Of a stretch of DNA of 64,000 nucleotides, positions 33,606 through 42,244 are shown in pieces. This stretch comes from Mesorhizobium sp. L-2-11 (GTDB lineage Bacteria; Pseudomonadota; Alphaproteobacteria; Rhizobiales; Rhizobiaceae): the NCBI RefSeq assembly GCF_016756595.1, contig NZ_AP023257.1:3798001-3862000 (forward strand), in the 5' to 3' direction. The notes under the pieces were generated by a model, which searched no databases, was not told the DNA's origin, and saw only the letters and a program-made list of their open reading frames with translations. Each line of letters opens with the position of its first letter. Within the stretch, counting starts at the first letter, position 1. Both the position numbers and the translations under genes were made by a program.

Positions 33606-36530
33606 TCATGGAGCAGCGCGAAGGATGGCCTCAACTCGCTTGGTGGGCTTGGGCCATCGGTACTCGCCGGTGAGCAGGATATGCGCCCAGCCGAGCGGCG
33701 AGATATGGGCAAGCAGTTCCGGCGGCACGTCGAGCCCCGTATTTCTGCGCTGCAGGACGGCTCGCCCGAGATGAACCGTGTTCCAGTAGATGATGATGGC
33801 GGCAAGCAGATTGAGACCCGCTATGCGATAGTGCTGGCCTTCCGTGGTCCGGTCACGAATCTCGCCTTGCCGGCCTATCCGCAGGGCGTTCTTGAGCGCG
33901 TGATGTGCCTCGCCTTTATTGAGACCGATGCGCGCACGACGCTGCATGTCGACATCGAGGATCCATTCAATGATGAACAGCGTGCGCTCAATGCGGCCGA
34001 CCTCGCGAAGGGCGAGCGCAAGATCGTGTTGGCGCGGATAGGAAGCGAATTTGCGCAGCAGCTGACTGGGCGCCATGATGCCGGCGACCATGGTCGCAGC
34101 ACTACGCAAAATGTCGGACCAGTTCGAGACGATGAGGTCCTCTCTGATCTTGCCGCCGACGAGGCCGCGCAACTCGCTAGGTGTGCCGGCAGGATTGAAC
34201 ACGTAAAGACGCTTCGACGGCAAATCCCGGATATGCGGAATGAACCGGTAACCCAGGATCGAGGCGGTGGCGAAGACATGGTCGGTGAAGCCGCCGGTAT
34301 CGGCGTATTGTTCACGGACACGCTGGCCGGCTTCATTCATGAGGAGACCGTCAAGAATATAAGGCGCCTCGCTGACGGTCGCCGGAATGAGCTGGGTCGC
34401 GAAAGGGGCGAACTGATCGGACAGGTGTGTATATGCCTTTACACCTGGTTCGTTGCCATATTTGGCGTTGATGAGATTCATCGCCTCGCCCTGTCGCGCG
34501 GTCGGGAAGAACTGGCCGTCACTGGAAGCGGTCGCTCCCATTCCCCAGAATTGGGCCATCGGCAGACGGCCTTGAGCCGCGACCACCATGGCGAGCGCCT
34601 GGTCGATGGCGTCGCTTTCGACATGCCAGCGCGAAAGGCGAGACAATTGCCAGTAGTCGTGGGTATTGGACGCTTCCGCCATCTTTCTTAAGCCCAGATT
34701 GAGCCCTTCGGCCAGCAGTACGTTCAGAAGGCCGATCTTGTCCTGGCAGGGAGCACCGGTTCGTAGATGGGTGAAGGCTTCCGTAAATCCGGTTGCCGCA
34801 TCGACATCCAGAAGAATGTCGGTGATCCGCACTTCCGGCATGCGCCGGTAAAGATCGAGGATCAGTTCGTCGGCGTCCTGCGGTGTTGCCGCAGTCAGCC
34901 GTTCAAGATGCAAGGTACCGTCTTCGATGCTGCCGAGCGGAATGGTGCCGCTCCGGGCGGCTCTGGCCAGCCGCTTCAGTCCATCCGCCATTCTGGCCTT
35001 GCGATCGGCAAGCCATGAGCCGGGTTCGAACGGGACCGCCAGCCTTGTTGTGGCCAGAGCAGCCGACATCGGCACCAGCGCTTGTTTGAGATCGGCATAG
35101 CGGCGGGAATGGGCGAGCCATACGTCGCCGGACCGGAACGCGTCGCGTAAATGGAAGAGGACCGCTACTTCCCACAAGCGATGGTCGCCGTCATCCTGCG
35201 CCTTGAGATGGCGGTTCCATTTTGATGTGGGACGCAGAAAAGTTGTCGGTTGCGACGGTGTTTCGCGCTTTTCCCGGATCAGGGCGATTGCTCGCATGAG
35301 CGGTTCGGCCACGCTTGCCGCCTGTATTTCCAGGCAGCGCAGCATGCGCGGCGCATAGCGGCGGAAGCGATGAAAGCCCTGGATGACATGAGCCAGTGGA
35401 TCGGCGGCAAGGGTGTCGGTCAATTGAGATGCCGTAGCGACCAGTTTCTCCAGCTCCGGCCAGCCTGGCGATGTGGCAATCGCCGTTTCAAGCGAAATGC
35501 CGTCGTTTCGTGCTTCGAGCATTGCCGTGCCGAGACCGGAGAAGGCGCGCAAGGTGTCGGTTACGGCCGTTTTGGCATCAGCAACGCGTCCATCGCAAAG
35601 CCGTTTGGCCTCTCGCCAGGTCTTGCCGACGATCCGGTCATGCGTCTCCACAACAGCATCGCCAATCGCCGCGGCCCACTCCACTACGCAAACGGCAAGA
35701 ATAGCCAGGCGCCGCTCCGTTCCGATATCGCGCAAGCCATCGGCGAAATATCTCTCGCCCTGCCGTCGCAGACGGGCGATCCGATGTGGCGGAACATCAT
35801 CGAGAACCTGTGGCTTCAATCCTAGCCCTGCCAGAAATTCAAGGCGGTCGAGCAGACGGTTCGCCAAGGCAGAGTTGTCACCCGGTTCGGTTCTGCGCAG
35901 CCAGACGAAGCGGCTGACATTGCCCTCCGTCATTTCTGTCAGCAGCATATCGAGCCGATCGCGGATCGGCTGATCGAGGCGATCGGTAATCCGCATCTCG
36001 ATCCGGCGTTCGGCTGCCACAAGGGCGTCGGCGCAGAGTCGCTCAATCATCGAAATCGCCGGCAAGATGGTTTGAGTTTGGCGGCATCCATCGACAAATC
36101 GCCGTGCGAGATCTTCATTGGAGCGGGAATCTTCGGCCTGCGCGTCAAGCGACTCTTTCAGTTCCCGTGCGCCGCGGCCTGCGAAATTCTTGTAGCCGTA
36201 GATAGCGCGCAAGGCCTCCATATGCTGCTGGCGCGTTTGCCGGCGAACGGCATAGTTGAGCAGCGCGTCGCCGGCCACGCCGATCTGCGCGGCGATGAAC
36301 GCAAGAACCTGGTCAGGAATGACCTCGCCCTGATAAAGCGTCCGCCCGGGATATCTCAGCGCGCAAAGCTGAAGCGCAAATCCCAGTCTGTTCTCGGGAC
36401 GCCGCCGTTCCCGAATATGGACCAGATCGTCGTCGGCCAAAGTGTAGTGCCGCAAAAGTGAGACTTCGTCGGTCGGCAGGTCGAAGAGGGTAGCGCGTTG
36501 GCGATCAGTCAGAACGGAACGATGAGCCAT
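33606..36530 (-). CDS. tnpA: Tn3-family transposase TnpA
   Basis: 974 residues, the usual length. It opens with the Tn3 DUF4158-type N-terminus (LTDRQRATLFDLPTDE, LGFALQLCALRYPGR). The DDE core shows Asp in TASSDGQFF (about residue 670), Asp in DTGGFTDHVFA (about 748), and Glu in NKGEAHHALKNAL (about 870). The RIGRQGEIRDRTTEGQ and NTVHLGRAV...LLAHISPLGWAHI C-terminal motifs are present. No disruption was found. It is divergent from tnpR across the res region. Confidence 0.96.
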   Translation of the reverse strand: MAHRSVLTDRQRATLFDLPTDEVSLLRHYTLADDDLVHIRERRRPENRLGFALQLCALRYPGRTLYQGEVIPDQVLAFIAAQIGVAGDALLNYAVRRQTRQQHMEALRAIYGYKNFAGRGARELKESLDAQAEDSRSNEDLARRFVDGCRQTQTILPAISMIERLCADALVAAERRIEMRITDRLDQPIRDRLDMLLTEMTEGNVSRFVWLRRTEPGDNSALANRLLDRLEFLAGLGLKPQVLDDVPPHRIARLRRQGERYFADGLRDIGTERRLAILAVCVVEWAAAIGDAVVETHDRIVGKTWREAKRLCDGRVADAKTAVTDTLRAFSGLGTAMLEARNDGISLETAIATSPGWPELEKLVATASQLTDTLAADPLAHVIQGFHRFRRYAPRMLRCLEIQAASVAEPLMRAIALIREKRETPSQPTTFLRPTSKWNRHLKAQDDGDHRLWEVAVLFHLRDAFRSGDVWLAHSRRYADLKQALVPMSAALATTRLAVPFEPGSWLADRKARMADGLKRLARAARSGTIPLGSIEDGTLHLERLTAATPQDADELILDLYRRMPEVRITDILLDVDAATGFTEAFTHLRTGAPCQDKIGLLNVLLAEGLNLGLRKMAEASNTHDYWQLSRLSRWHVESDAIDQALAMVVAAQGRLPMAQFWGMGATASSDGQFFPTARQGEAMNLINAKYGNEPGVKAYTHLSDQFAPFATQLIPATVSEAPYILDGLLMNEAGQRVREQYADTGGFTDHVFATASILGYRFIPHIRDLPSKRLYVFNPAGTPSELRGLVGGKIREDLIVSNWSDILRSAATMVAGIMAPSQLLRKFASYPRQHDLALALREVGRIERTLFIIEWILDVDMQRRARIGLNKGEAHHALKNALRIGRQGEIRDRTTEGQHYRIAGLNLLAAIIIYWNTVHLGRAVLQRRNTGLDVPPELLAHISPLGWAHILLTGEYRWPKPTKRVEAILRAAP

Positions 36531-36651
36531 GTTTCTTTTTTATCCCGAGGAAAGGATTGAGAATTCTTGTTTGTGAAATGGAATAAGGTATATTCACAAT
36601 GGTTATCGCACCTGGTTGCGCGTCAATGCCTCAAACACTCGTTTGTGAAAC
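36531..36651. promoter_or_regulatory. Putative res site and divergent promoters of tnpA/tnpR
   Basis: The 121-base AT-rich gap contains dyad elements such as TTTGTGAAA...TATATTCACAA (about 36569-36600) and CAAACACTCGTTTG (about 36632-36645), which fits resolvase binding subsites. Tn3 elements place both promoters here. Confidence 0.65.
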
Positions 36652-37263
36652 ATGCTGATCGGATACGCCCGCGTCTCCAAAGCCGATGGAAGCCAGTCGC
36701 TCGACCTCCAGCGCGATGCGCTCCTCAGTGCCGGCATTACAGAACAGCACATCTATTCTGACCGTGCATCAGGCACGAGAGATGACCGTCCCGGTTTGGA
36801 GGCCTGTCTCAAAGCACTCCGTAGTGGTGACGTGCTTGTCATCTGGAAGCTCGATCGGCTGGGCCGCAGCCTGCATCATCTGGTCAAAACCGTAACCGAG
36901 CTCACCGATCGCGGTGTCGGCCTGAAGGTCTTGACCGGTCAAGGGGCGCAAATCGACACGACAACGCCAGCCGGGCGGCTTTCTTTCGGCATCTTCGCCG
37001 CCCTGGCCGAGTTTGAAAGCGAACTTATTCGCGAACGAACGATCGCCGGCCTGCAGGCCGCACGCGCCAGAGGCCGAAAGGGCGGGAGAAAATTCGCCCT
37101 TACCAAGGCCCAAGTTCGGCTAGCGCAAGCCGCGATGGCAAATCGCGACACCGCCGTCTCCGAACTTTGCCAGGAACTCGGGATCAAACCGGTGACATTG
37201 TATCGATACGTCGATCCTACCGGCCACCTTCGCGACTATGGCAAGCGTGTCCTTGCCGCTTAG
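36652..37263 (+). CDS. tnpR: Serine resolvase TnpR
   Basis: 203 residues. The catalytic serine is Ser9 in LIGYARVSKADGSQSLDLQ, and the VIWKLDRLGRSLHHL and FGIFAALAEFESELIRERT segments typical of small resolvases follow. The C-terminal HTH is TAVSELCQELGIKPVTLYRY. Its last codons and stop fall inside the right terminal repeat of the transposon. It resolves cointegrates at the adjacent res site and probably represses tnpA. Confidence 0.96.
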   Translation: MLIGYARVSKADGSQSLDLQRDALLSAGITEQHIYSDRASGTRDDRPGLEACLKALRSGDVLVIWKLDRLGRSLHHLVKTVTELTDRGVGLKVLTGQGAQIDTTTPAGRLSFGIFAALAEFESELIRERTIAGLQAARARGRKGGRKFALTKAQVRLAQAAMANRDTAVSELCQELGIKPVTLYRYVDPTGHLRDYGKRVLAA

Positions 37264-37296
37264 GGTGTCATTTCACACTCAGCCGGAACCGACCCC
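37237..37296 (-). repeat. Right terminal inverted repeat of the Tn3-type transposon
   Basis: The outer end reads, on the minus strand, GGGGTCGGTTCCGGCTGAGT and continues for about 60 bases as an inverted copy of the left end. It contains the 3' end of tnpR and the last codons of the truncated GNAT gene. Confidence 0.92.
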
Positions 37297-38267
37297 TCAT
37301 CTATCAGGCAGTCGATGACGGAACCCGCCTGGCCGGGGAGGGCGAGGATCTGCAGCACGCGACCGATTCCACCGGCACGTGCGTGATAGGCGAATGCGCC
37401 GACATTGGTGCCGACCGGCGATGCCACGGAAGCATAGACAAGCTCGCCGAAATCCGGCTTTTGTGCCGCGTCGGTCAGCATATGATCGAGCTGGCCTTTC
37501 GCCCACGCCGGGCGCAGGGCGAAATGGGCGGTCAACGGTTCGACGAGCCTGGCAAATGCGTCGCCGTCGATTTGCGATGTCCGAAAGGCGCCATGACCGG
37601 CCCCGTCTGCCGCCACGCCGGACCAGCGTCGTTCGCTGGACGTCATTCGCCTGCAATAAAATCGGTCGACGGCATGGGCAAACGGATTGAGCATTCGGGC
37701 AAGCTTCTTGCGACTGGCGGAAAGGCCGAGCACAAAGCTCGACGGCCGCATCACGCGCACCCAGTCGAGACTGTATTGCGGCAGGACAACGCCGCGCAGC
37801 CGGGTCCACAATTTTGTGGAAATATCGTTGGCCGTCTCGCTGAACGAGATATCCTGCGGGCCATCCAGAAAAGCCTTCAACAGGCGGGCGCCGGCCATCG
37901 GGTCGCGATCATGATCCTCGACCATCAGCGAACTGCAAATGGCGGCGCGTAATTGCCGGCCGTTGAACTGCATCGGCAATACGTGGACGCCGACAAACCC
38001 GGAGATGCGGCCGGCGTCGTTGACATGGACAAGCGAGCGGAGATCGCCTCCGCAACCCGGCGCCTCCAGATAAAACCGTCTCATATAGTCGATGAGCGAG
38101 GCCGGCGCTTCGGTCCGCTCCTTGCGCAGCACGCGTTGGAACATGCCGGCGACTGCCGGAAGGTCGGCGCCTTCCAGGGCGCGAACGATGCTCAAGCCGG
38201 GCTCCTGGCGTCGGAGCCCTGGCTCCCGAACGTCAGCTGTTGGCAGGGCTGCAATCTCCAGTTGCAC
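37260..38267 (-). pseudogene. GNAT-fold acyltransferase, C-terminus replaced by the transposon end
   Basis: The 335-residue frame is a GNAT-like protein: VRALEGADLPAVAGMFQRVLR, then a central region with the acetyl-CoA strand GRISGFVGVHVLPM and MAGARLLKAFLDG, and a second lobe. The last eleven codons (GSVPAECEMTP, stop) are read from the terminal repeat of the Tn3-type transposon, so the natural C-terminus after LIDE is lost. The function is unknown; relatives of similar layout are uncharacterised acyl-CoA N-acyltransferases. Because most of the fold remains it might still be expressed. Confidence 0.65.
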
Positions 38268-38447
38268 TCGCTCAGGTTGCCGAAAAGAGAGCTATGATGC
38301 TGCGGCAAGGTCAGGCCCTTTGCTTGATCATGAAAACGATCGCCGTTGCTGTTACCAGCTTCGGGTAAACCGATCTTGAAGCATTGGCAGGGCGCAGCTT
38401 TGTTTCGTCGCGCCGCGGCACGACTGGCGAAACCGGCGCCGAAAAAA

Positions 38448-39218
38448 TCATGGCGGAAGCAGCCGAAAATCCTTGCCTTCGGGCAGCAGCTGCCCGCCGT
38501 CGACGATGATGGTCGTGCCGGTGATGTAGCTGGCGTCGTCCGAGGCCAGGAACAGGAAGGCGTTGGCCACGTCGCGCGGGCTGCCGAGGCGGCCGAGCGG
38601 TATGGAGTCCTCCATGTTCTTGATATAGGCGGCGCCGCGATGCAGCTGGATGGCTTCGGTGAGGATATTGCCGGGCTCGACGCCGTTGACGGTGATGCCA
38701 TAGGCCGAGAATTCGAGAGCGGCTGAACGGATCAGGCCGTTGATGCCGGCCTTGGTCGCCGAATAATGGCCGTGACCGGGGCTGGTGACGTGCGGGCCGG
38801 TGATCGAGGAGGTGAACAGCATGCGGCCAAAATGCTGGGCCTTCATCGGAACCAGCGCGGCACGGGCGGCATTGAAGCTGCCGCGCAAATTGACTGCCAT
38901 GACACGGTCCCAGTCCTCCGGACTGGTGTTTTCCAGCAATTGCCAGGGATAGATGCCGGCATTCTGGACCATGATGTCGAGACGGCCGTGATGGTCGAGC
39001 GCCAGTGCAACGGCGGCCTCGGCTTCGGCCATCTGCGAGATGTCGGTGCCGATGAAGGCAGCGCTAAGCTCGTCCGCGGCCGCTTGCCCGGCCTCGACCT
39101 CGGTATCGGCCAGCACCAGCTTGGCACCCTCTTCGGCAAAGCGTTGTGCGATGCCCTTGCCGATGCCGCGCGCACTGCCGACGATCAGCGCGACCTTGTC
39201 TTCGAGACGCCCGGTCAT
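38448..39218 (-). CDS. SDR family NAD(P)-dependent oxidoreductase
   Basis: 256 residues from ATG 39218; the upstream extension of the frame is rejected. Classical SDR features are present: cofactor loop VGSARGIGKGIAQRF near residue 11, NAGIY, the catalytic Ser in TSSITG, and YSATK with Tyr and Lys. It is the last gene of a minus-strand sugar ABC operon, 13 bases after the permease. A sugar or polyol dehydrogenase acting on the imported compound is the likely role; the actual substrate is not shown. Confidence 0.9.
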   Translation of the reverse strand: MTGRLEDKVALIVGSARGIGKGIAQRFAEEGAKLVLADTEVEAGQAAADELSAAFIGTDISQMAEAEAAVALALDHHGRLDIMVQNAGIYPWQLLENTSPEDWDRVMAVNLRGSFNAARAALVPMKAQHFGRMLFTSSITGPHVTSPGHGHYSATKAGINGLIRSAALEFSAYGITVNGVEPGNILTEAIQLHRGAAYIKNMEDSIPLGRLGSPRDVANAFLFLASDDASYITGTTIIVDGGQLLPEGKDFRLLPP

Positions 39219-39231
39219 GCCAGCCCCCTTC

Positions 39232-40248
39232 TCATGCCAGTCTTTGGCGGATGGTTTGCTTGAACGCGTCGAGCAGCACGGCGGCAAGCACCAGCAAGCC
39301 GTGGATCACCTGGGTGAAGTTGGCCGGCAGGCCCATGAGGTTGATCGCCGTGTTGATGGCCGACAGCAAAAGCACGCCGGCATAGACGCCGGGCAGGGTG
39401 CCGACGCCGCCCTTCAGGCTGACACCGCCGATGACGACGGCGGCGAAGGCATTGAACAGCAGGCCGACGCCGAGGTTGGCGGTGGCGCCGGAGGTGCGGA
39501 TCACCAGCAGCCAGCCGGCAAGGCCGGCGATGGCGCCAGCGAGAACGAAGGCGATGACGAGGTTGCGGTTCACCCGGATGCCGGCGCGGAAGGTTGCGGT
39601 CTCGTTGCCGCCGATCATGATCAGATGCCTGCCGAAGGGGGTCTTGGCCATGATCAGCGAGAAGACCACGAAACACGAAATCGCGATCCAGGCGGTGAGC
39701 GGCAGGCCAAGCAGGCGCTGAATGCCGAACCAGCGGATTGCCGGCGCAAGGTCCTGCGCCGAGCGGCCGCCGGAAATGACCAGCACGAGGCCGCGCACCC
39801 AGATGTAGGACGCCAGCGTGATGATGAAGGCACTCATCTTCACCTTGACAACCAGGTAGCCGTTGATGGCGCCGATGATGCCGCCGACAGCAAGGGCGAT
39901 CAGCAGCGAAACCGGAACCATCAGCCATTCCGGGTGCAATTGAACGCCAAGGCCGATACCCGCCGAGCAGAACAGGATGCCGACCGCCATGGCGCCGAGC
40001 GCCGCCACCGATTCGACCGACAGGTCCATGTGGCCGGTGATGATGACCAGCGCCAGGCCGATCGACATGACGCCAAGCACGCTCGACGCCTCGATGATGT
40101 TGGCGAAGATGCCGAGCTGGAAATAGTTCGGAATGGCGATGGAGAAGACCACCAGCACGACGACCAGCATGAACCAGACGAGGTTGTCGAGGACGAACTC
40201 GAGGGCGCGGCGCGTGCGGGGGTTCATGTGCTGATCCGGCTGGCGCAT
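39232..40248 (-). CDS. Sugar ABC transporter permease (RbsC/FrcC type)
   Basis: 338 residues with about eight to ten membrane helices; BPD_transp_2 family. It has the typical ITGHMDLSVESVAALGAMAVG segment after the second helix, and near the end FNAFAAVVIGGVSLKGGVGTLPG, the family's characteristic cytoplasmic motif. A second ATG seven codons in is possible. It lies between the binding-protein gene and the SDR gene, as part of the minus-strand operon. Confidence 0.93.
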   Translation of the reverse strand: MRQPDQHMNPRTRRALEFVLDNLVWFMLVVVLVVFSIAIPNYFQLGIFANIIEASSVLGVMSIGLALVIITGHMDLSVESVAALGAMAVGILFCSAGIGLGVQLHPEWLMVPVSLLIALAVGGIIGAINGYLVVKVKMSAFIITLASYIWVRGLVLVISGGRSAQDLAPAIRWFGIQRLLGLPLTAWIAISCFVVFSLIMAKTPFGRHLIMIGGNETATFRAGIRVNRNLVIAFVLAGAIAGLAGWLLVIRTSGATANLGVGLLFNAFAAVVIGGVSLKGGVGTLPGVYAGVLLLSAINTAINLMGLPANFTQVIHGLLVLAAVLLDAFKQTIRQRLA

Positions 40249-40378
40249 CGATCCTCGGAAAGCATCATGCGCGGATTGAAAAATTGCTGCAGTCTGCCCT
40301 GCGCGTCCGTTCGAACGCGCCGAGTGGCAAAGGGCTCGAGCTCCGGGCCAGCGCGGCCCGAAGCCCTGGGCGACTTTG

Positions 40379-41419
40379 CTATTCGACCGGCTTCACGGTG
40401 CCCGAGGGCGGCTTCATGTTGCCCCAGAAGGCCGGGTTGTCGACGTTTTCCTTGGTGATCGCAGCGCCCGGGATTTTTATATTCGGTCCCCAGGCTTCGA
40501 TGGTCAGGGTCGACTTCAGGCCGAGCACGTCGTACTCGCCCGGCTTGATCTCCTGCTTGTTGACGACCTTGTCCATGAACATGGCGACGGCGGCGGCCTG
40601 AGCGTAGAGCGGCTGCTCGACTTCGACGTTGAGCCAGCCCTTGCGAATCAGGTCGAGACCGACCGGCGCACCGTTCGAGCTCATCATCATGACGTCGCCG
40701 GGCTTCTTGCCGGCGGCCTCGAGCGAGGCGACGGCGGCGACCGAGAGATGCGCCGCGTGGCTGAAGATCAGGTCGATATCAGGGTTGGCGAGCATCTGGT
40801 CGTTGACGATGGTTCCGGCTGCATCCGCCGCCCATTGCATGGCCGGCACCGAGATGATCGTGACGTCCGGGAACGCCTTCATCTTCTCCTCGAAACCCTT
40901 CTGGATGTCGAGCGTGTAGGGGTCGCCGGGATCGCCGAGCACCTGGAGGATCTTGCCTTTCACCGCCCCGTGCTTCGCCTTCAAGAGCTTCTCGGCCTGG
41001 TCGGCGGCAATCTGGCCGATCTCGACCGTACCCGCCACCGAGGTGAAGTCGGATGGTGTCGAGGTGATCTGGCGATCGAACTCGACGACCGGGATGCCGG
41101 CGGCGCGGGCCGCCTCGATGGACGGCTTCAACGCATTGAAATCGACGGCAGCAAGAATGATCGCCGACGGCTTGAGCGCAATGACGTCGTTCATCTGCGA
41201 TTGCTGAGCGTCGGTCTTGTTGTCGGCGTTCAGCGTCTTCATCTCGTAGCCGACCTGCTTCAGGAACATCTCCAGAGCGCTCACCGAGCCGGTCTGGAAT
41301 TCATCGAGCAATGTCGGCACCAGATAGTAGACGGTGCCCTTGGACTGGGCGAATGCCGGCGTGAGCGTGGCAAAGGCCAGTGCCAGGATACCGAAGACGG
41401 AAAGAAGTATTTTCTTCAT
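40379..41419 (-). CDS. Sugar ABC transporter substrate-binding protein (Peripla_BP_4)
   Basis: 346 residues with a Sec signal peptide ([19 protein letters not shown], cleavage near AFAQ). The mature part shows the type I periplasmic-binding fold of ribose/xylose-binding proteins: [20 protein letters not shown], then [30 protein letters not shown] and [17 protein letters not shown]. It would capture a sugar or polyol for the adjacent ATPase and permease. Confidence 0.93.
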   Translation of the reverse strand: MKKILLSVFGILALAFATLTPAFAQSKGTVYYLVPTLLDEFQTGSVSALEMFLKQVGYEMKTLNADNKTDAQQSQMNDVIALKPSAIILAAVDFNALKPSIEAARAAGIPVVEFDRQITSTPSDFTSVAGTVEIGQIAADQAEKLLKAKHGAVKGKILQVLGDPGDPYTLDIQKGFEEKMKAFPDVTIISVPAMQWAADAAGTIVNDQMLANPDIDLIFSHAAHLSVAAVASLEAAGKKPGDVMMMSSNGAPVGLDLIRKGWLNVEVEQPLYAQAAAVAMFMDKVVNKQEIKPGEYDVLGLKSTLTIEAWGPNIKIPGAAITKENVDNPAFWGNMKPPSGTVKPVE

Positions 41420-41458
41420 GTCGTTCGCTCCTCTTGCGCCGGACCCCTCATTCGTCCC

Positions 41459-42244
41459 TCAGCCTGCCGGTCCGGCACCGGCGAGCGTCTCTCCGGTGAT
41501 CATGTCGACCACCGCGTCGGGACTAGTCTTGTTGCGCGCGACATCGCCCGCCACGACGCCTTGCCGTATCACCACGATCCGGTCGGCGACCTGGAAGGCC
41601 TGCTGCATGATATGGGTGATGATGACGACGCCGATACCTTGGCTCGCCACCTGGCGGATCATGTCGAGACCGCGCCGCGTCTGCTCGACACCGAGTGCTG
41701 CGAATGGCTCGTCGAGAAGCACGAGCTTGCCGCCAAAATGCACGAACCGGTTGAGCTCGATGGCCTGCCGCTGGCCGCCCGAGAGGTGCTCGACATTGGT
41801 TCTGAGCGAAGGGATGCGCGTGCCGGCGCTGGCCAAAGCCTTTTCGACCACCTGCTCCATGGCGGGTTCGTCGAGCACGGGAACGCCAAGAAATTTCCTG
41901 GTGATCTCGCGGCCCATGAAGAAATTGGCCACCACGTCGACATTGGTGCAAAGCGAGAGATCCTGGTAGACGGTCTCGATCCCCGCCGCCTTGGCCTCGG
42001 CGGGAGATTTGGCGAGAAATTCCTTGCCCTCGAACAGCATGCGGCCGGAGGTCGGCTCCAGGCCGCCGGCGATGATCTTGACCAGTGTCGATTTGCCGGC
42101 GCCATTGTCGCCCAGAAGCGCCACCACCTCGCCCTTGCCGATCGAGAAGCTGATGCCCTTGAGCGCTTCGATCGCGCCAAAATTCTTGGTGACGTTGTCG
42201 AGCACCAGCAGGGGTTCGCTCATGCCAGGCTGAGCTGCGCTCAT
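41459..42244 (-). CDS. Sugar ABC transporter ATP-binding protein (single domain)
   Basis: 261 residues, one nucleotide-binding domain, as in FrcA-type transporters rather than the double-domain RbsA. Walker A GDNGAGKST is near residue 45, the signature is HLSGGQRQAIEL, Walker B is KLVLLDEPFAAL, and the switch histidine is in VVIITHIM. Its start overlaps the ROK regulator's stop by four bases, so regulator and ATPase are co-translated. It energises the transporter formed by the two downstream genes. Confidence 0.94.
   Translation of the reverse strand: MSAAQPGMSEPLLVLDNVTKNFGAIEALKGISFSIGKGEVVALLGDNGAGKSTLVKIIAGGLEPTSGRMLFEGKEFLAKSPAEAKAAGIETVYQDLSLCTNVDVVANFFMGREITRKFLGVPVLDEPAMEQVVEKALASAGTRIPSLRTNVEHLSGGQRQAIELNRFVHFGGKLVLLDEPFAALGVEQTRRGLDMIRQVASQGIGVVIITHIMQQAFQVADRIVVIRQGVVAGDVARNKTSPDAVVDMITGETLAGAGPAG

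Larger units (their letters stand above)
31019..37296. mobile_element. Tn3-family transposon with Rhs-type toxin cargo, 6278 bp
   Basis: The segment is bounded by inverted repeats that start GGGGTCGGTTCCGGCTGAGT at both outer ends and match over about 60 bases with three mismatches. It encodes tnpA (33606-36530, minus), a res region (36531-36651) and tnpR (36652-37263, plus), the full Tn3 machinery. Cargo on the minus strand behind tnpA is a secreted SirB1-like protein, a miniature Rhs-type toxin gene and a candidate immunity gene. No 5-bp duplication is seen (ATATT on the left, TCATC on the right), and genes on both sides are truncated at the ends, so deletions have followed insertion. Confidence 0.93.

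Noticed and set aside
33603..34691. Long plus-strand open frame (362 codons) opposite tnpA
   Set aside because: It lies entirely antisense to the well-supported Tn3 transposase and shows no family motif; a shadow of high-GC coding sequence.
38268..38447. Possible additional C-terminal or leader sequence between the GNAT fragment and the SDR gene
   Set aside because: No frame continues a recognised protein across this gap; treated as plain intergenic DNA.
39040..40458. 472-codon plus-strand frame rich in Asp, Glu, His and Gln
   Set aside because: Antisense to the permease and SDR genes; composition is that of a reverse-complement shadow.
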